From assembly GCF_016801865.2 (NCBI RefSeq), contig NC_068939.1, positions 69,467,072-69,531,071 on the forward strand: a stretch of 64,000 nt of DNA, in the 5' to 3' direction. The notes beneath the pieces are model-generated. The model was not told where the DNA came from. It did no database searches and was given only the letters and a program-made list of their open reading frames with translations. Positions 1-12,797 of the stretch are shown here, in pieces. Within the stretch, counting starts at the first letter, position 1; every line of letters begins with the position of its first letter. The stretch is from Culex pipiens pallens. Taxonomy: Eukaryota > Arthropoda > Insecta > Diptera > Culicidae. Made by a program: the position numbers and the translations under genes.

Positions 1-1639
1 TAAAAACTAAAAACTAAAAACTAAAAACTAAAAACTAAAAACTAAAAACTAAAAACTAAAAACTAAAAACTAAAAACTAAAAACTAAAAACTAAAAACTA
101 AAAACTAAAAACTAAAAACTAAAAACTAAAAACTAAAAACTAAAAACTAAAAAATAAAAACTAAAAACTAAAAACTCAAAACTAAAAACTAAAAACTAAA
201 AACTAAAAACTAAAAACTAAAAACTAAAAACTAAAAACTAAAAACTAAAAACTAAAAACTAAAACTAAAAACTAAAAACTAAAAACTAAAAAAACTAAAA
301 ACTAAAAACTAAAAACTAAAAACTAAAAACTAAAAACTAAAAACTAAAAACTAAAAACTAAAAACTAAAAACTAAAAACTAAAAACTAAAAACTAAAAAC
401 TAAAAACTAAAAACTAAAAACTAAAAACTAAAAACTAAAAACTAAAAACTAAAAACTAAAAACTAAAAACTAAAAACTAAAAACTAAAAACTAAAAACTA
501 AAAACTAAAAACTAAAAACTAAAAACTAAAAACTAAAAACTAAAAACTAAAAACTAAAAACTAAAAACTAAAAACTAAAAACTAAAAACTAAAAACTAAA
601 AACTAAAAACTAAAAACTAAAAACTAAAAACTAAAAACTAAAAACTAAAAACTAAAAACTAAAAACTAAAAACTAAAAACTAAAAAACTAAAAACTAAAA
701 ACTAAAAACTAAAAACTAAAAACTAAAAACTAAAAACTAAAAACTAAAAACTAAAAACTAAAAACTAAAAACTAAAAACTAAAAACTAAAAACTAAAAAC
801 TAAAAACTAAAAACTAAAAACTAAAAACTAAAAACTAAAAACTAAAACTAAAAACTAAAAACTAAAAACTAAAAACTAAAAACTAAAAACTAAAAACTAA
901 AAACTAAAAACTAAAAACTAAAAACTAAAAACTAAAAACTAAAAACTAAAAACTAAAAACTAAAAACTAAAAACTAAAAACTAAAAACTAAAAACTAAAA
1001 ACTAAAAACTAAAAACTAAAAACTAAAAACTAAAAACTAAAAACTAAAAACTAAAAACTAAAAACTAAAAACTAAAAACTAAAAACTAAAAACTAAAAAC
1101 TAAAAACTAAAAACTAAAAACTAAAAACTAAAAACTAAAAACTAAAAACTAAAAACTAAAAACTAAAAACTAAAAACTAAAAACTAAAAACTAAAAAACT
1201 AAAAACTAAAAACTAAAAACTAAAAACTAAAAACTAAAAACTAAAAACTAAAAACTAAAAACTAAAAACTAAAAACTAAAAACTAAAAACTAAAAACTAA
1301 AAACTAAAAACTAAAAACTAAAAACTAAAAACTAAAAACTAAAAACTAAAAACTAAAAACTAAAAACTAAAAACTAAAAACTAAAAACTAAAAACTAAAA
1401 ACTAAAAACTAAAAACAAAAAACTAAAAACTAAAAACTAAAAACTAAAAACTAAAAACTAAAAACTAAAAACTAAAAACTAAAAACTAAAAACTAAAAAC
1501 TAAACTAAAAACTAAAAACTAAAAACTAAAAACTAAAAACTAAAAACTAAAAACTAAAAACTAAAAACTAAAAACTAAAAACTAAAAACTAAAAACTAAA
1601 AACTAAAAACTAAAAACTAAAAACTAAAAACTAAAAAAA
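1..1639. repeat. (CTAAAAA)n satellite, about 234 units
   Basis: Uninterrupted 7-bp tandem repeat running in from the left edge of the window. Nearly all units are identical; the exceptions are a few one-base substitutions (for example near 151 and 177) and length changes (near 262, 291, 683, 844, 1196 and 1502). The complementary strand reads (TTTTTAG)n towards base 1. There is no coding content. The array continues off the window, so its full length is unknown. Confidence 0.97.
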
Positions 1640-1650
1640 GAACGAGGACG

Positions 1651-1787
1651 AGAACAAGAACAAGAACAAGAACAAGAACAAGAACAAGAACAAGAACAAG
1701 AACAAGAACAAGAACAAGAACAAGAACAAGAACAAGAACAAGAACAAGAACAAGAACAAGAACAAGAACAAGAACAAGAACAAGAAC
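1651..1787. repeat. (AAGAAC)n hexanucleotide array
   Basis: About 22 copies of a 6-bp unit immediately following the heptamer satellite, separated from it by a short degenerate GA-rich junction. The minus-strand Cys-Ser dipeptide reading frame through it is a by-product of the repeat and not a gene. Confidence 0.95.
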
Positions 1788-4052
1788 TTTGATTGCTCGT
1801 TAATTTTTTGGGGAATGGTGAATATTGAGAAATTCTTATAATTTTTCTAAAGAATGCATAAAAATTACACTGCACTTAACGGAGAGTGCCTGTAACTAAT
1901 TTGAGATTGTAACTGTCCAAAGTCCACGTGCCGAGCAAGGTCGCGCACACGCGTTCCATCAGCATGAATAAAGCGAGTGCGTTGCACGCACAGGTTACTG
2001 TAATTCTACGTGCGTGTGTGTATATAGCTACAAACCGCGTTTTTATATTTTCGCTCAATGCAGGAAGAGATTGCGTTCTTACATCAATTACAGACTGTAA
2101 GATCGACCCATCCGGGTTCAACCCTCGCCGGCTGGCCAACAATTAACTTCTTAATCGGCGGTTTGCGTTTCTAGACCAGTTCTCAGATAGATCAGAAGGT
2201 AGGTAACCTACCTACCTACTGGATGGTGGTTTAATTTCTTTGTAGGGATTTCAGCCGTGCTTCGCATACTTAGATTGACGCGCAGGTCGCGGTTTTGCGT
2301 TTGAAAACTGCCACCGTTGTTGTTGTTGTTGTTGCTCGGCTAAAGTTAAGGTGTTGCAAACCCACCACAATGACTGTGATTTTAAAACGCCGGCAACGGA
2401 AAACTTTAATTTATTGGGCCACTAGCTCACCGGACAACACGTTGGGGATCAATAAATTACACAGACTTAAGAAAACAGTTTTCATATTGATCATACTAAG
2501 TTTTGTACATACTGGTATTCCAACATCTAATAACTTTTAATTTGTTTACCAAAATCAAGTTACCATCACGTTGCTTTAGGAATTCTTTATAAAATGAAGT
2601 TTCATCGAACAGTGTAATAAGTGGAAAGTAATATTGCACCGCATCGAATCAATCAAGTTCTACAGTTCCAGTGGCAGGTCAACACCGCGTCCGATGTCCA
2701 CAGGTCCAGCAGCAGCAAGTAGGCAGTGCAAAGAACAAAGAACCCGATCGTGGACGGTTACTGTCTAGCTGGTATTGTGGGTTGCTACAAACCGGCTTGC
2801 GGAAAGGTGTCGCAAAGATCAATCGATCGATGAATAATTCAAAAATCGTTGCCATCTAATGGATAATGGTGTTTGGAAATGTTTTGAATTTTTTTAATAT
2901 GTATTTTGAATTTTTAGTTGCTATTCCGGATTGTGATAGTGGATTGACATTTGACTTACGGTAATTGTGGTAGATTATGCATGAAATATCTTAATAGTAA
3001 ATTTAGCAGGTTGAATAAGAATCGTCAAAAAATAGATACGTCTTGTATAAAAATATCAAAAAAGATAAAAAATAAACGTGAACCAATCTAGCTCAAATCA
3101 AAGCACCGTTCCAAACTACGCAAAAAAAAATCCAACAAACATCACTCTCCAAGATCACCCCCCAAATTGCACCTTTGACAATTCACGGCCTATCGCCAAG
3201 GACGTCTGGGGCCAAACTCGATTAAACTCGCCAAACCGCCCCAAACTCAAGAGACTGGAAAGAAAGAACGTGCGACGGCGCGGCCACACATCAATCAAAC
3301 GGTCCTCGTGCTGAATCACACACACATTTCTCGGTTTTAACGTATTTTTTAGCACGCGTATGGCTCGATTGATAAGCTTCAGAAAAACAAAAACAAACGC
3401 GTTGCGTCGTGAAATGCGTGGTCAAAACAGAAAATCTTCGCTAGTCATCGTCAACTTCATTCACTGATTTTTCGATTCAAAACAATAACATTGGCTACGG
3501 TGGGGAATTTGGTCATAATATTATACTGTTGGGATTTTTGCAAAGTGACCATAGTCATCATGTGATTTTCATTTTGAGCAGCACTAAGCATATGATTTTT
3601 TAAGGGATTTAATGAATTTTTTTTCAATAATTAATTTTAGAATATTTTATAGAGCTCAAAATAAGCAAAAGGTAGTTTTTTAAGAATTATGAAATAGGAA
3701 ACAAAAAACGACATGTACAGAGAAACCACAATTTCAGCGGTGGCGTTTCGCTTTTTATTTCGTAGATTCCTCCTCAGAGGCTACATACATGTAAATCGTC
3801 ATAAATGTCAGAGGTTGGTACGAGCACACATTTAAACTTTTTTTTTATTCTTTTAGCAGGGCATTAAGAAACAGTTTTTGTAGATATTGCTCGATTTATT
3901 CTAGAGGTCGTATCGAGGTGCTTTAAATTGCTCGCATTTTTGTTATACTTCATTAATTTCAACTCTCTTAGTTTTCGGAAGGTTTTTTGAAGCCCTTCAA
4001 AATGTGCCAGAAACATCCAGGATTGGTTTGACTTAGTCACATATTTTTCAAA
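1788..4052. other. Non-coding stretch, no gene recognised
   Basis: Mixed composition. 1870-2860 is GC-richer and low-copy in appearance, with CpG-containing words and a short Val-coding (GTT)n run near 2315. 3080-3480 is A-rich with a GC patch near 3180-3310. The short reading frames on both strands have no family signature, no initiation context that stands out and no splice-linked continuation that I can see. Confidence 0.6.
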
Positions 4053-4977
4053 CCTTAAGAGCGAGTCCACGAACAGGGCATAACCCTTTGTATGGGACGT
4101 TGTTTGGACCTCACCAAATTTACAGGGGTTGTTGTACAATATTAAACTAGCATCTGGCCAAAATATGAGCACTCTAGATCAACGGGAAGTGGGGCAAATC
4201 GGGACACACAGTTTGAAGGTTCAAAAACGTCAAAAATCTTAAAAAGGCTATAACTTAGGCAAAATTCAATTTAATTTCAAAACTCAAAATGCATCTGAAA
4301 GGGCTTAAAAAATGCAACAAAATGCATCCCAATTGGTTGAATCTAAAGGGAGTTATTGGCATTTTAGTGAAAAAATAGCTAAATTTTCAATCTCAAATAA
4401 AATAGTGTTCCATCCAGATCTCAACTCGGTTCGAGCTGCAAGGGGACATCTGGGACTACCATCTGAGACTGAGAACGGTTTGGGTAAGGCAGTTTAACAT
4501 ATTATATATTCACTTTTACTTTTAGTGAATTGTTTGGTTGTACATTTTTGCTCGGGGGACCTCTTAGTTCAATTTTTCCGGTGATAATTTTATCATATTC
4601 GTGTTCCTATTTAATATGTTAAACTGCCTTACCCAAAGCGTTCTCAGTCTCAGATGGTAGTCCCAGATGTCCCCTTGCAGCTCGAACCGAGTTGAGATCT
4701 GGATGGAACACTTTTTGTCTTGAGTTTAAAAATTATGCAATTTTTTCAATAAAATGCCAATAACTCCCTTTAGATTTAACCAATCGGGATGCTTCTCTTT
4801 TGACGTTTTTGAACTTTCAAACTGTGTCCCGATTTGCCCCACTTCCCGTTGATCTAGAATGCTCATATTTTGGCCAGATGCTAGTTTTATATGTACAAAC
4901 AACTCCTGAAAATTTCAGGCAGATTGCTGAGGTCGATAAGAGATGGGTATGCTTTGCTCGTGGACTCGCTCTTAAGA
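4053..4977. mobile_element. Fold-back element IR-1 (large inverted repeat)
   Basis: Left arm 4053-4501 and right arm 4613-4977 are diverged reverse complements with a spacer of about 110 bp. Matching landmarks are CTTAAGAGCGAGTCCACGAA at the outer left and its complement near 4960-4977, ATCAACGGGAAGTGGGGCAA at about 4178 and its complement near 4840, and the inner TTAAACTGCCTTACCC block at 4617-4634 mirroring 4484-4498. No transposase reading frame is present, so it is a non-autonomous fold-back repeat. It abuts IR-2 and shares sequence modules with it. Confidence 0.8.
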
Positions 4978-6400
4978 GGCAGTATTTGTAGATTCTGCTC
5001 GGTTTGTTCTAGAGGTGGTATCGAGGTGCTCCGATTTGGATGAAACTTTCAGCGTTTGTTTGTCTATGCATGAGATGAACTCATGTCAAATATGAGCCCT
5101 CTACGACAAAGGGAAGTGGGGTAAAACGGGCATTGAAGTTTGAGGTTCAAAACACATGAAAAATCTTAAAATTGCTCGCATTTCCGTAAAACTTCATCAA
5201 TTCCAACTCTCTTAGATGCATTCGAAAGGTCTTTCGAAGCCCTTCAAATTGTGCTATAGACATCTAGGATTGGTTTATTTTTTTCTCATAGCTTTTGCAA
5301 ATTACGGTTAAAAATGGATTTTTTTTAAACCTTAATATCTTTTTGCAACAGCCTCCAACATCCATACTCCCATAGGTCAAAAGATAGGTAATTTCATGGA
5401 CTATAAGCTTACGGTAATAACTTTTTGGCCAATCGCAGTTTTTCTCATAGTTTTACGATTTTTCTAGAACAAACATTTTACAACGTTAGTTTTTGCCCTG
5501 TATGCCAAGAAGACGGCACATTTCGGTCTCAATTTTATCATATTCGGAATCCTCGGTCAATTTCACATAAGTTAGAAGTATTGGAGTTGTAATTTTGATT
5601 TAAAAAATAATTAAATAAAACACTTTTGAAAAAAGAAATAGATCTTATTTACCCTATGATCAATACGTCAAATGCTGTATCAAGTAGGCGAAAACTTGTT
5701 TTACCCCTAATCCGACAAAATTCTAAATAATATTTTAATTAATTCTAAATGGCATTTTTTCCAATCAAATTCAAAATTCCAAAACCTCAATCTAATGTAA
5801 AATTTTCTGAGGATTCCGAATATGACAAAATTGAGACCAACAAGTGCCGTCTTCTTGGCCTACAGGGAGAAAACTAACGTTGTAAAATGTTTGTTCTAGT
5901 AAAATCGTAAAACTATGAGAAAAACTGCGATTGGCCAAAAAGTTAATACCGTTGGCTTATAGTCCATGAAATTCCCTAACTTTTGACCTATGGGAGTATG
6001 GGTGTTGGAAGCTGTTGCCAAAAGTTATTAAGGGTTTAAAAAAATCCATTTTTAACAGTAATTTGCAAAAGCTATGAGAAAAAGTCAAACCAATCCTGGA
6101 TGTCTATAGCACATTTTGAAGGGCTTCGAAAGACCTTTCGAATGCATCTAAGAGAGTTGGAATTGATGAAGTTTTACGGAAATGCGAGCAATTTGAAGAT
6201 TTTTCATGTGTTTTGGACCTCAAACTTTATGCCCGTTTTACCCCACTTCCCTTTGTCGTATAGGGCTCATATTTGGCATGAGTTCATCTCATGTATAGAT
6301 AAACAAACCCTGAAAGTTTCATCCAAATCGGAGCACCTCGATACGACCTGTTTCACATCGGTGAAAAACTCGCTCTTAATATCTTTTTGCAACAACTTCC
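4978..6400. mobile_element. Fold-back element IR-2 (large inverted repeat)
   Basis: Arms at about 5010-5575 and 5805-6355 are reverse complements over roughly 560 bp, with a spacer of about 230 bp. Paired landmarks include GCTCATATTTGGCATGAG near 6264 against the 5080s, and ATGCATTCGAAAGGTC at about 5215 against GACCTTTCGAATGCAT at 6132. A copy of one arm segment (GAAGCCCTTCAAAATGTGCC) also lies at 3989 next to IR-1, and a further partial copy at 6380-6430, so the region grew by repeated local insertion or duplication. Reading frames inside are by-products. Confidence 0.8.
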
Positions 6401-6596
6401 AACACCCATACTCCACTAGGTCAAAAGTGAAGTAATTTCATAGACTATTCGCCTACGGAAGTATCTTTTTGGCCAATTTTCATAGATTTTTGATTTTTCT
6501 ATAACAAAATTTCTACAACGTAAAATTTTGCCCTGAAAAATCACCTGATCCCCTCCCCCTCAAGGTGTCCACGTGGTTTATGGATGGTCCCTATGT

Positions 6597-7372
6597 TATA
6601 TGGGGGAAATCGGGAAAGTTGCCACGACCCCGCTTCGATTTGCGTGAAACTTTGTCCTAAGGGGTAACTTTTGTCCCTGATCACGAATACGGGGTCCGTT
6701 CTTTGATATCTCGTGACGGAGGGCGGTACGACCCCTTCCATTTTTGAACATGCGAAAAAAGAGGTGTTTTTCAATAATTTGCAGCCTGAAACGGTGATGA
6801 CGTAGAAATTTTGTGTCAAAAGGACTTTTATGTAAAATTGGACGCCCGATTTGATGGGATTATTAGAATTACAAAAAAGGTATTTTTCATAAAAAAAACA
6901 CTAAAAAAGTTTTTGAAACTCTGCCATTTTCCGTTACTCAACTGTACAAAATTTTGGAAAACTTAACACACTAATTTACACAATAAAACACGATTTTTTA
7001 AAATGAAAGATTTTGACTTGTTCTGGGTTATTGCAGATTCGAAAAGTATTGTAAATTAAAAAAAAATACAATTAGGTGAAGAAAAATGACAAAATTTTCA
7101 GAACTTTTTTTGAATTTTTTTAAATGAAAAATATGAGTTAAGAGCACGCCATCAAATCGGGTGTCCAATTTCACATAAAAGTCCCTTTAATGCCAAAAAT
7201 CTTTTCATCTTCAAAATAAGTTTTTTTTTCGGATGTTCAAAAATGAAAGGGATCGTACCGTCCCTCCATCACGAGATATCGAAAAAATGGAATACGGATT
7301 CGTGATCAGGGTTTTACCCGTTAGGATAAAGTTTCACAAAAAGCGAAGAGAGCTACTTTTTCCGATTTCGTG
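6597..7372. mobile_element. Fold-back MITE, diverged copy of the 44.1-45.2 kb element
   Basis: Left arm 6597-6860 (GGGAAATCGGGAAAGTTGCC, ACTTTGTCCTAAGGGGTAAC, ATCTCGTGACGGAGGG) is mirrored by the right arm 7145-7372. The same blocks occur at 44,150-44,400 and 44,900-45,175. The outer TIR seen in that copy is missing on the left, where a fragment of a different MITE (CCACGTGGTTTATGGATGGT, about 6570-6590) abuts. The copy is older and more diverged than the one at 44.1 kb. Confidence 0.85.
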
Positions 7373-9209
7373 TGAGTTTTTTACTCGGGAATCACGTTTT
7401 GGACCAGTTTTGAGCACGCTGTATCTTTCGACAGGAGCAAGATTGCACAATACTTTCTTCGGGAAAGCTTTAGAGAATTTTCTCAATTTTAACGCATCGT
7501 TAACTTTAGTGGAAAGTAAAAATAGCAAAAATTAAAAATGTAAAAAAATGGTTTCCCAATCTAAATCTCATACAAAATTGAAATGCAATGCGTAAAGTGT
7601 AGACGAAAAAAATATTTAGCGGTCTAAAAGCATTCGAAAAAAACATGTTTTGAAATATCGACCATCTCGAGCCATTTTGATGGGTACCATGGGTCTCCAC
7701 CAAAAATATCAGAATTGAATGAAAACAATTTTCAAAACAAATGCTGGAAAATTCTTCTTTTCAGCATTGAAATGGATTTTGATTTTTTTTAAATCTCGTT
7801 GGTTAAATGTAAACGTAAGTTTACTTCGAAATTTCATCAGCGATCCTAATCGAATTTATTAAAAAAAGTACAACATCACGCCACCCACTTATTTTCATAA
7901 TTGAGAAAAACTTCCCTGCAATCATACTTGAGAATTAAGCGGGTACCATTGACGTTAAGTTTTTTGTTTGGTAAAAAGTAGTACTTGAACTGAGCTAAGC
8001 TAATACATTTTTTCATCATTTTTCCCGTAATGGGTCTTTTTGCGCACAAAATTTTTAACGCTTTGTCCGGAGCTTCTCCGTGTCGATCAGGCAACCTACG
8101 TCAGCAAGTAAGGAAGGGGGGCAATTTGGGAGAGACCCCGAGGATAGCGTTGTTGCAGGTTAAGTACTTCAACACAAGCTGTTTTTTGGGCTGGGGAAAA
8201 CCAAACATTGGTCAAGGGCACTTTGCCACACGTGGTCGATTTGAGAACAGGAGGAGGTCCGGATAAATTGCTTTCAAATATTTGAGACAGAAATGTGTAG
8301 TTATGTATTTATCTTTTTTTTTATTAATAAATCTTAAAATGAACTTGAAATAAATAATTAAAAAAGCTAAAATCGAGAAATTTTTTTAACAAAATGCAAC
8401 TCCCGTTTCTTTGAAAGCTTCCCTAACGGTGATCATGCCACCTTAGTTTTTGCTTGTTCCATGATGACTTGCAAAATTATTTCGTCTCGAAAAACCGGTC
8501 CACTTGCAATTCCAAAAAAATGCTTCCCCGTCGTCAGCGGATCCTCCTGAAGCCGTAACACCCCGCCGTTCAACGCTTCAACGATTTTGCTTGGTCACTG
8601 CTGGCGGCTTCCGAAGGTGTGTTTGCGATCAGATTAATTTGAAAATGATGAAATTTGCTCACTTGCGCCTGTGAGCACTCAATTATCAGCTAATATTTGT
8701 GCTATGTTTGGACTGGGACTCGATTTGGGACTTGGCAGGTACCTACAAATTTGCGTCACAAGTACTTGAACAAATTGAGGAAAAGAATTTTACGAGGCCA
8801 ACTTCCCATGGGAGTGAAGTTTTTTTTATGATTTAATGACGTCGTCGTAGCCCTCCCACCACGGAGAGGATATTGTCTCATCGTAGCAGGCGTCATTGTG
8901 TAAGGTAAACAGGCAAATATTGATAAACATTCAATTTTAAGGCGCATCCGGCTTTGAAGGAGGGGGTGATGTGATGTTTCTGGCGTTAATGACAGTGCCA
9001 TTGAAGGAGCTGTGTGTATGTTACAAGGAGTATTGGAATAATATCCGACGGGAACCTTGGCAGTCCGAGAGGATTGATTGCATTGTAGGTCTGTAAAACT
9101 AAAAAAAAAACAATCCATTCTGATACTGAAGCTTATTTCCCTCTTTTCCTTTTCAAAACGGTGATGATTTATGTATTTATAACATCATGATTGCTTTCCG
9201 AACCAATTT
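7373..9209. other. Non-coding stretch, no gene recognised
   Basis: AT-rich DNA with GC-richer patches at 8080-8270 and 8510-8740. I see no domain signature, tRNA or rRNA. The short reading frames here lack support. There is no TIR/TSD pair that I could close. Confidence 0.55.
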
Positions 9210-11003
9210 CCCGAGCAGGGGTAAATAACACGGGAATACCAAATTTTGGTATTACTTGGACAAATAACAGCGACCAAAATGTGCCCTTGGTTGCCCAGTA
9301 ATAGATGGTAAAATACCATGAAATCATACCAAAAGCTTGTATGTGGAAGGGCACAACAATACCATACCATGTTATTCCAAAGGTAAAATAATACCACAAA
9401 ATAAAATCATTTCAATACCAAGTTGAGGTCTTCTGGATTTTTGAACATTGCTTGAATACCAAAACTTGGTATTGTCATGGTTTTATTTTTAGGTATTCCC
9501 GCGCCCTTGGAAAATCATATTTTGGTATTCCTGTGGTCTTCCACAAACATGATATTGGTTTGATTTCATGGTATTTTACCATCTATTACTGGGCAACCAA
9601 GAGCACATTTTGGTCGCTGATATTTGCACAAGTAATACCAAAATTTGCTATTTTCATACCATTTTTAGTGCAGCAGTTGCAGTTAGTGAAAAAAACGTAA
9701 ATGATCCTTATGCAACAACCAAATCTACTCACCTGATGATTCCATGTTGTTCTTAGTGATATTCTTCACCACACCGAATGCATTTGTCATTGATGAACGG
9801 CTGTACTTGAAGTTCTTGAAGCTTCTGAAAAATAACAAGATTGAAAAATAAATATTATTAAAATGAAACTGGATTGAAATTCACCAAAATTCAATAATCT
9901 GTTGATTGACTCGTTTTTCAAAGTATTTGGTTATCCCAACTTAGAAAAATTTCAACGTTTTTGAAAAAAATATTAGTAAGTATATCACAAAAAAAATTTT
10001 AAATCAGCTTTAACATTTTTGGGTTTCAAGTCATTTTAGCGCAAAATTAATTATCTCGTCGAAAATTAAAAAAAAATCCATAGTTTCAGAGAAAATTGAT
10101 GAAACCTTTCAATACCAAAATAATACCAAAATGTGGCATCCTGACTTAGAAATTTTTCCACAATGTCAAGTCATTTCTGTAGGGGGTATATCAAAAATGT
10201 TTAAAATCAAGTTTGAAATTTCCGGTTTTTAATGAAAGCATTCGCTTTGAGACATCATTTTAGCGCAAAATTAATTATTTTGTCAAAATTGGTCAAAATT
10301 TTCCCATAGTTTAAGAGGAAATTGATAAAACACCTTAATACCAAAATAATACCAAAATGTGCCATCCTGACTTAGAAAATTTTCCACAATTTCAAGTCAT
10401 TTCTGTAAGGGGTATATCAAAAAAATTTAAAATCAAGTTTGAAATTTCCGGTTTTCAATGAAAGCATTCGCTTTGAGACATCATTTTAGCGCAAAATTAA
10501 TTATTTTGTCAAAATTGGTCAACATTTTCCCATAGTTTCAGAGGAATTTGATAAAACACCTTAATACCAAAATAATACCAAAATGTGCCATCCTGACTTA
10601 GAAAATTTTCCACAATTTTAAGTCATTTCTGTAGGGGGTATATCAAAAATGTTTAAAATCAAGTTTGAAATTTCCGGTTTTCAATGAAAGCATTCGCTTT
10701 GAGACATCATTTTAGCGCAAAATTAATTATTTTGTCAAAATTGGCCAACATTTTCCCATAGTTTCAGAGGAATTTGGTAAAACACTTTAATACCAAAATA
10801 ATACCAAAATGTGATGTTCGACCATTGACAAATTCTGCAATTTGGCAATATCAAAACAATACCTTAAATTGGTATGATACCACATTTTGCTCTTGCATAA
10901 TCCTTAAGACAAATTTTTAAGGGTCCAGGAATACCAAAATTTGGTATTGATACCAGAGAAAGGTATTATTACGCATTTCCTTTGTTATTTACCCATGCTC
11001 GGG
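9210..11003. mobile_element. Non-autonomous DNA element with TIR CCCGAGCAGGGGTAAATAAC
   Basis: The 20-bp left end CCCGAGCAGGGGTAAATAAC (9210-9229) is mirrored at 10,984-11,003 by GTTATTTACCCATGCTCGGG. The interior is full of the word AATACCAAAATTTGGTATT in both orientations, plus a second pair of inverted segments near 9280-9400 and 9530-9620 that share TACTGGGCAACCAAG. No transposase is present. TSDs are not clear beyond TTT on both sides. The TIR start is shared with the elements at 13,487 and 53,697, suggesting a common transposase source. Superfamily not assigned. Confidence 0.8.
10030..10815. repeat. Internal ~225-bp tandem repeat, about 3.5 copies
   Basis: TAGCGCAAAATTAATTA recurs at 10,037, 10,261, 10,487 and 10,713, spacing 224, 226 and 226 bp. 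Each unit also carries the block CATAGTTT(C/A)AGAGG and a pair of AATACCAAAATAATACC. The array lies wholly inside the 9210-11,003 element. Confidence 0.9.
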
Positions 11004-11016
11004 TTTGCATTTTAAA

Positions 11017-12269
11017 TAGAGCGTCCAATTTCCCGTCCCGGGAAAAAAATTCCCGGGAATTCCCGGGATTTCCCGGAAAAAAATATTTCCCGTTTCCCGG
11101 GAAATATGTAAATTTCCCGGGAATTCCCGAAATACAAGCAGAAGTATACATTTTCCTACCTTTTTGGCACCAACGCTTTGAAATTATACAAGAATGGAAT
11201 GAATATAAACTATTTTATTTTTGACAACCTTTTTAATGGTTTTTTTGTAATATCATTTGAAAATAAGATATTTACATCTTCCGGCCAAGATCAACATTGA
11301 GATTTGTTTGACCTTTTTTACCTTGAACATGTTGGATGGAAATTGAACTGATATAGTTAAATTTAAAAAAAAAGGTTTGTGTGAGAAGAATTTGTTTCTA
11401 AGTATTCGAGAAATTACAGATTGACGTTATAAATTTATGAGGCACGTGAGCTACCAAGGGCGTAAGAGGGTTATATCGTGCTTGCCATTTCATTAGGGCA
11501 CATAACTTTTTTAACCAAGAGTGTGTCCCTTTCACACCTTATGTAAACTGTCATTTGAGTGAAAGGGATACACTATTGTTTACAAAAGTTATGTGCCCTT
11601 TTGAAATGTTAGGTTCCATATATGAAAAATATCATTGAATTTCAACCACTTTTAAATACTCAAAATTATTTTAATCTAATTAATTTATTAGGCTGAATAC
11701 CATATAACCATTAAAAAATAACTTCGTATCATATGAAATTTACCCAAAGAATGCAACTATATTTCAAAAACTCGTTCCAAATATTTGCAAACTTTGAGTT
11801 CTGATTTCATGAAATAGTGTTTCAAGTTAAAAAGCGCTAGTAGATTTTTAAGGTAAATTCAATGTTTATTTATTTATTCACAAGTTAAATTTTTTGGTTT
11901 TTTTATTTTAACTTTATGGTCACTGAGACAAATTTTAAAGCAATTTTATGGTTGTGGAGCATAAAATTGCTTTGATTTAAAAAAAAATCCTTCTCAACAA
12001 AAATAAAAAAAAATTGAAAGTTTATATATTTTCTCAAAGTTGCATTATTTTTTACAAGCAGTCAAGCCATTAATTGATCCGCACACTCATTTTGACCATT
12101 AAAGTTGCTGTTCTATACAATTTCGTTGCAAAAGATTGATCAGAAACAGGATTAGAATAATTTTCGTTAAATTTCAAATTTCCCGGGAATTCCCGGGATT
12201 TCCCGGGAAATTTGTTGAAAATTTCCCGTTTCCCGGGAATTTTGTAACCCCGGGAAATTGGACGCTCTA
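11017..12269. mobile_element. hAT-type MITE with 8-bp TSD ATTTTAAA
   Basis: TIR TAGAGCGTCCAATTTCCCG at 11,017 is mirrored by CGGGAAATTGGACGCTCTA ending at 12,269. It is flanked by ATTTTAAA at 11,009-11,016 and 12,270-12,277. An 8-bp TSD with a TAGNG terminus is diagnostic for the hAT superfamily. Both subterminal regions are clusters of TTCCCGGGAATTCCCGGG palindromes, the expected position of transposase-binding repeats. No transposase ORF. It sits only 5 bp (excluding its TSD) from the end of the preceding element. Confidence 0.92.
11484..11628. mobile_element. Short palindromic MITE nested in the hAT element
   Basis: CATTTCATTAGGGCACATAA near 11,488 is mirrored by TTATGTGCCCTTTTGAAATG near 11,600. 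The two halves also share GTGTCCCTTTCAC and its complement around a short centre, so the whole unit folds on itself. Boundaries are approximate and no TSD was resolved. Confidence 0.7.
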
Positions 12270-12797
12270 ATTTTAAATGCTGTGTAACTAAATAAAAAAA
12301 CATTCGAATATTGTCTAAACTAAACAAATACTTAAGGGTAACCCCTTAAATGTACATGTATATGTAGACAATTGCAAAATTTAATGCATTGACGATAAAA
12401 GATAACAGACGATTTAAGCTTGACATTTTGCCATGCCCAAATTGAACTGTAAAACTTTCTGAGCGTTATTTCGATAGTGGATTTAGCAGATAGCTTTTAT
12501 TTTGCATTAAAAATTTATTATATATTTGAAATCATATAAAATACTTTTTTGAATAACAAATCTCGCAGCTATCGGTGTTAATTTTGCCTAGTGAATGTTT
12601 TCCAATCTCAAGATTTATTCATTTTAATAAATGATTCAATTATTCTCTGAATGAGGCTTGCAAGCCAAGAAATAGGAGACTAATTTTAATGTATTCAAAA
12701 AATGGGATCAACCACTACCATGTTGGGATTAAAATTACAAATTAAAAAAATGATTTAGTTTTTAAATATTTGTCAATTTTTTAATTATGAATTCACA

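Noticed and set aside
1624..1875. Cys-Ser repeat frame on the minus strand
   Set aside because: By-product of the (AAGAAC)n array.
4312..4497. 61-residue plus-strand frame
   Set aside because: Part of the inverted arm of IR-1.
6100..6435. 111-residue plus-strand frame
   Set aside because: Falls in one arm of the fold-back element IR-2; the mirrored arm lacks an equivalent product.
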